A DNA stretch of 64,000 bases from Rhinopomastus cyanomelas (Eukaryota > Chordata > Aves > Bucerotiformes > Rhinopomastidae), in contig VXBP01008598.1 in assembly GCA_013400115.1 (NCBI GenBank), positions 62,360 to 126,359 of the forward strand, written 5' to 3'. Every line of letters starts with the position of its first letter. Positions within the stretch are counted from its first letter, which is position 1. A program made the position numbers and the translations under genes. The notes beneath the pieces were generated by a model. The model was given only the letters and a program-made list of their open reading frames with translations. It searched no databases and had not been told where the DNA came from. Positions 58,501 through 64,000 of this stretch are shown here, piece after piece.

Positions 58501-58508
58501 AGGAAGTG
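58501..58508 (+). promoter_or_regulatory. ETS-type site upstream of ELF2
   Basis: AGGAAGTG, about 220 bp upstream of the ELF2 ATG. A further TTCCTG core lies near 58450. Confidence 0.4.
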
Positions 58509-58739
58509 CCGCGCCGGCACTCGCCGCCGCCACAACGCGGGGCCGCCTGCGGGCGGAGGAAGGCGCCGGGGCCGCGCTGCCTGCCTCAGGCTACGAACAG
58601 AGCCTTCCCCGCCCCGCCGAGCTCCGGCAAGGATGCGCGCTGACACGTCCTACTCCCGCTGGCTCCGGCACCGCCGCTTTTCCGATCCAGCTGCCCCGGG
58701 CAGTCGCACCTCCCAGTCCCGGTGATGCTGCCCCGTCCC

Positions 58740-61700
58740 AGTAAAGCCCCCGGGAACTACTGGGCAGCGTTTCTGTCTTTACTCATTAACACACAACCCT
58801 TCCGGCTAATTCTCGTCAAGTTCTGCCATAGAACTTCAGCTAGTCCTTAGTGCAACCCCTCGTGTCTGCTCCAGTCCCAGGGAGCTTCAGCTGTCTGGGC
58901 CAGTGACCCTGCCCATCAATGTGAGCATTTGTGGGGGGAAAAAAGCTGCATCGCTTTCTTAATTAAAAAAAACCCCTAAAAATACCACTCTGCCACATTT
59001 TACAGTTAAAAGAAACACCACCACCACCACTCTTCAGGCTTGTGTCCTCTCCCAGCTGAAGAACCACCTGCTTTGCTAACACCACACACTTCCTCCTCCA
59101 TGAAATGGTGTTATGCAGCTTCTTCCCTTGCAGGCCCTGTGCTGCTTATTTTCCAGATATGCTATGCTAGGAAAAGTAAGGTATGTCTCTGGTGGAGATG
59201 AGATTTAGGAGCTCCTTTGCTGGCACCAGACACACCAGACCTGTTAGGCCATTACCAGAAGGACCATGCACGCGTAGTGCCCACAGAGGTTTCCTGGTAC
59301 CAAACAGCCTCACAGCTCCACTGCAGAAAGGTGAAGGGCACCAGCTTGCATCAGTCTCACAATGAAGGAAATATCTTCCACTAGTCACCAGTGGAAGTGC
59401 GTAGTCAAGTTTCAGCATTCCTAGATTCTAGATCCCAAGCAAGAATGTATGGACAGATCTCCCCCACTCAGAAATCACAAAATAATACCCAGCATAAATC
59501 ATCTCCAGCCGGTAAATTCAGTACTTCTACCTTCTGACACATCACACTCCTACTGCAACTCTCAAGGCTTTTCAGCAATACAGTGGAATGACCATATTTA
59601 TATACACAAATAAAAATGCAGGCAGTTTGTAGACTTCACTTTATCTATCTCTGGCCATAAGGTGTGACATTTGTTCACCACCTCACCACACACTGCACAG
59701 AGAGCTGCAGACAGGGCAGCTCATTCTCACACCAAAGCTATGACATCTCAGGGTAGCTAGCTCTGTGCTCAAATTTTGCCACATGAGCTCTTCCCAGTCA
59801 GCCAACCACATGAACAAAAAAGGTTCTCTCCAACCAGCTGTGACAGCACAGAGCTCTCATGCAGATACAGCTCTGCCAACAGCAGAGCACTTCTATCAGC
59901 TTATGTTTTTCAGAGAGGCGAAACAGCAGCATTAAGAATTCCATCCATCAGCGTGTTCCCACTAGGGGACTCTGCTGCATTCTCCAGCAGGAATCTGTTC
60001 TCATGGAGACAAGCCCAAGGACAAGTAAAGGCATTTTTAGGAGGCATGTTCTTAAACATCCAATAAAACTTCACAGCCCTTTGTTAAAACATCCTCACAT
60101 TGAAGTGGAAACCTCATGCAGTGTAGTTTAGGAACACCACAGATGGAGCTTACACATCAAGCACTGCAATAGGTGTACTCACTTCACCTTGTCCTGTGTA
60201 CCTACTATTGTTAACAACCATCATTCACCTAACTTAACACAGTTAGATCCACAGCAGTAAGACTCAGTTAAAAGTATTTTGTCCGTTTAGTTCCAGATCA
60301 AAAAGTGCACTGAGACACTAAATGCCTTTGAAGATACGGACCTGCATCAAGAGAGTTCACACTATGGAAAAATGTGTGCTTATAGCTTGTGGCCTGACTA
60401 CTAACCGATTGCAACCTCCAGCCACAAACTGCAGTGCTCTACTCATATCCAACTTGTTCCTTCTACCCCCTACAGGCAGAATGAAGCTTTACCTAATACA
60501 TGTGGACTCTCTAAGTTAAAGTGCTTTCAAACGACCGGTGTGGGCAGCTCTTGACAAACACCACGTGTGCCAAACAAAAAAAACATTCTATTAAATGCAA
60601 AGCTCTCAGTTTACTACCAGTTCTCTAAGCAGTGTTTATTTACTACTGCAAGCACAGACTCCACACAATGTTTGCCAATCCACACAAAATGGACTCGAAC
60701 AGCTGCACAGGTTATTCTGGTCCTTCAGTCTCTCTGATCCTACAGAGTATCAGCGGGTGCCCAGGGGATCCCAGTCAGTTCAAAAAAGCCCAAGTGCTTT
60801 CAAGATAATAATGTAAGCAACTGCAGTAAATCTCTGAGGTGATTCCTCTGACCTCTGCCAGATTTATTTATACCAGTATTAACGCATAACACCGTCTTTA
60901 CGGAGGAATTACTTCCCCCAAAGTTCTGCAGTTCCATCTGTTTAAACTGTATGTTTTCCAGTATTTATGCTGAACACTAATTGATTTGTCATCCTAATAA
61001 AATATTACTAGTTTTGGGGGGAAATGACAATCAATAGGGAAAACAGTAAACATTACTTTATCTCTGTAACCCTCCTTTCTAGGCAAAAAACCTAAAGGGA
61101 TAAAAAAATCTACTCAGAGTGGTGAGTGGCCTAACGAGGCAAGAAGTATTTGCTGTAATGTAACACAAAGCACATTAATTTCTGCTTCTCTAGCATGAAA
61201 AGTAGGACAGAATATACGGCAACCTATCCCTCAAGAGGATTTCTTTGTCAGACAGAAACGTATTTACTATGGGGTTTTTCATTTGTTTTTTTGCTCTTGA
61301 GAGTGCACAAAGACTGGGCTTTACTGTAATTTTTTAAACCACAAGCTCTCCAGGCAGACCTACAAGCTCATCACACATGTCATCTACCAACTGCTAGACA
61401 AGAACAGAAACATGTTCTAACATGCAGGGAAGCTACTCATTCAAATGACATGTATGACACACAGGAATGCAGTAAGTCTTCAAGTCAGTTCAAGCAGTAA
61501 CAACTAACCACATTTTTAGCTGACACCAATTTCATCCCTGCGCACTTCAGGGTCTTGGGTAGATAAGGAACTTGGCCACCAGGAGCACCAACTGTATCCT
61601 TCTAACACCTAACAACTCACACTTCCTTGTTAAGGGATGCGGACAAAACTGAGTTTAATTGCCTTGCAATATACACCAGTTAAATGTCATCCTATTTTGC

Positions 61701-64000
61701 CAAAGCTAAAGACAACTCAAGTGAAAAAGCTGAATGCGATTGATCATGCACATGACAGCGGACAGAGAAATTCAAAATACAGAGAAGTGGAAGGTTTCAG
61801 TGGATTTGCAGTGGTAGATGGCAGTGGGTCTGTCCATTATGTTAAGCATTTCACTGAATGATTCTCAAAACCAAGAGCATTCAGTGGGAACAGAGGAACT
61901 GTCAGTCTCCTCTCCCACAGTTTCCTCCAAAATGCTGCTTTCCCTACAATCTTACAGATACCCTGAAAACATTCTCTGCTAGCAGCCTGTCATTTCTCTT
62001 AGACAGCTCTTTCACAAGCTTTCTAACTTGAAAAGCTAAAAGTACAAACCTCCAATGGCATCTTTTTCCTTCAATTGACAGCAAGGGCTGAACCATACAG
62101 AAACAAACACCACATACTTAATGACTTTAGTTGCAGAGGACTCTAGTTCTGTCTCACTGTGACAAAGCTATTGAGGGACAAGGCAGTTACCACAAACCAG
62201 TTACTTATTCTCACTGGGCTGACTTCTTTGACTTCATTTAAGTAAGCAGTCAGGCGTAGATGGCAATCTGTTGGAGTACCTGCAGTATACATGAGAAATT
62301 GCAAGGGAGAGCAGAGGAATGACACAAACGCTAACCAAGCTAAAAAGCTTCAAGGAACTTCAACAGCCCAGCCATGTTCTGTCTGAAGTGCTGGAACCAC
62401 CTACAGATTTTAAAGCATTACAGAAAGATCTGGACCTAATATCTACTGAAGTAGTTGCTGTCCTCGAAAGCAGGCGATCAAACTGGGGGTAATTATTACC
62501 GCACTGCACAGAAACATGTTCAACAGTTCAATTCCAGAACCGTTCCAGAGATGCACAGCAATCTCCTTTATCATGACCTCAGCACCATTGTTACCTCCCA
62601 CTGTGGATTCCACCCAGGAAATTGCACAAGGCAGAGCAACATAACCACAAAGTGTCCCTGGAGGAACCAGGGAACTTCTGCGGCAAGGGGTCAGTTACCA
62701 CAGCAAGCTTTTTTGTAGACTACATCACATGAACTCTAATAACTCCAAACCCACACATCTGTCAGAGCCTGCACCTTTAAGAGTGGATGCAGGCAAGGGG
62801 TTCTACACACAAAAACAATTGTATTCTCACGATCTGATACTGCTTGACAAACAGAAGAGGAGTTACTCGAAATATCAAGTCTCTAGATTCCAGCATTATT
62901 ACTTGTGAATGCAAACTAAGAAAAACTTAACTGTCTCAAGAAAAAAAATCTCAACAACTAATACACACAATTCCCTGCCCTGTAATGGAATTGCTGCATT
63001 TCAGGGCAGTCTAGCAGACAAGTATAAATCAGGTTCTTGCACAGCACAGCACACTACATCATTTTACAAATCTGAGACTGATAAAAGGGTGGCAGATGAA
63101 CTACACCATTGCTGAGCAGTTACTCTGTTCAAGACCTAGCATTTGCTATTCTTAAGACTTACCTGGTAAGAACACACATCTATTCTATAAGCCCACCAAA
63201 TCTTTGTCAGGACTAAATATTCTGCTCAGACAGGATGTGTTACTGTCATGCCATGCTTTCTGTAAATTGCAAGCTCCTTTAGAACATGCAGATCACCTTT
63301 ACATTTAATTCCTTTTGATCTGTCACTACATTTTTGCTCAGCAAAGACCATAAACTCATGCCTTGATGTTTTTACATGCTATATTGTTTTCTAACATCAA
63401 GACACAAAGCACAACATTTGTAGCTTATGTTATTAAAATGCTGTGGCCGAGACTTCACCATAACACCATATAATTTCTCACTCCCAGTTGCAACTGGACT
63501 TGGGAGTTTAGAGGAAAGTGCATCTACACAGCTGAAGTCCAACCCATAATGCCCTTCACAAAGCATTCCCAATCAGTCAGCCTCACATCAGCCTGAGATG
63601 CCTGAAATGTGTTGTTAAATCAAGCTTTGTTACTAAATTAGCCTTGCACTGTTCTTTCAGTATGAATGAAGCACTGAATACAGCAGGGCAGGAACCCGAA
63701 ATCTAGGAAGAACTGGGTATCACAATCTGGCTGTTATGGTGAAGAAAAAAATTCCACCATCCAGACAGCAGCTGCACAGCTCTTTTGCTTGACTTCTCAG
63801 AAAAAGGAAACACTAGCAGACTACATAAAATTCAAGTTGCAGCTGAATATTGTTTCTGAATTAAGAATTACTGAGAGATATCCTTGGCACAACAGCACAC
63901 GTGACAGGAGGGGGATCATCAGTATTTAACTAGCAAAAATGCAATGGTTTTCTTGGCAGAGGTAGAACTCACACCCATGTAACAGCAGCATGCTGACAGA
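58740..64000. other. No gene or repeat recognised; probable long-isoform ELF2 intron
   Basis: 5.2 kb with no CR1 3' tail, no convincing open frame and no exon matching the long-isoform N-terminus. By analogy with the human gene it would be intron of the longer ELF2 transcript. Confidence 0.5.

Larger units (their letters stand above)
57600..58720. promoter_or_regulatory. CpG island / ELF2 short-isoform promoter
   Basis: A dense CpG stretch spans exon 1 of ELF2. No TATA box is seen upstream of the ATG. It contains a CCAAT-type box (CCATTGG at 57876-57882, next to the single N at 57883) and five GGAA/TTCC cores in 530 bp. Confidence 0.8.

Overview
This is a vertebrate nuclear window, almost certainly avian. 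Two single-copy genes are recognisable, NOCT (nocturnin) and ELF2 (an ETS factor, also called NERF). They sit in the convergent order known from other amniotes (NOCT forward, ELF2 reverse). Most of the remaining recognisable sequence is CR1 LINE copies with the bird-type 3' tail of ATTCTRTG-like 8-mers. The CR1 load is heavy, several copies look young, and some are nested. A CR1-rich bird lineage such as Piciformes or relatives is possible, but that is only inference.

Layout. About 1-19.5 kb is intergenic and CR1-rich, in both orientations; I recognise no host gene there. About 19.9-20.95 kb is the NOCT CpG island. It holds three CRE-like sites, a 41-N gap, a TATA box and exon 1. NOCT continues through exon 2 (25.76-26.03 kb) and exon 3 (27.37-28.21 kb), with a 3' UTR to about 29.5 kb. 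Its model encodes 435 residues, including a basic, acid-free N-terminal leader and the complete EEP nuclease/phosphatase core. From 29.5 to about 38.7 kb is intergenic or distal ELF2 3' sequence, with CR1s, an LTR-like repeat and a 280-bp hAT-type MITE that has a perfect 8-bp target duplication. ELF2 runs on the minus strand from 58.28 kb to its stop at 40.16 kb. Seven coding exons were defined, all joining in frame to give 535 residues of the short (NERF-1 type) isoform. Its CpG-island promoter lies at about 57.6-58.7 kb. The acidic N-terminal exons of the long isoform were not found and probably lie beyond 64 kb. From 58.75 to 64 kb I see no CR1 and no gene, probably intron of the long ELF2 transcript.

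The genes are not a pathway unit. NOCT is a rhythmic, stimulus-induced NADP(H) 2'-phosphatase, and its promoter CREs and 3' UTR AU-rich nonamers fit that behaviour. ELF2 is a GGAA-binding regulator whose own promoter region carries several GGAA cores.

The observations most worth following are: two competing exon-1 donors in NOCT, 4 bp apart, only one of which keeps the mitochondrial leader in frame; the hAT MITE; two CR1 copies sharing the same 5-bp frameshifting insertion in ORF2; an LTR-like repeat present twice; and a lone N at 17451 that hides several hundred bases of missing CR1.
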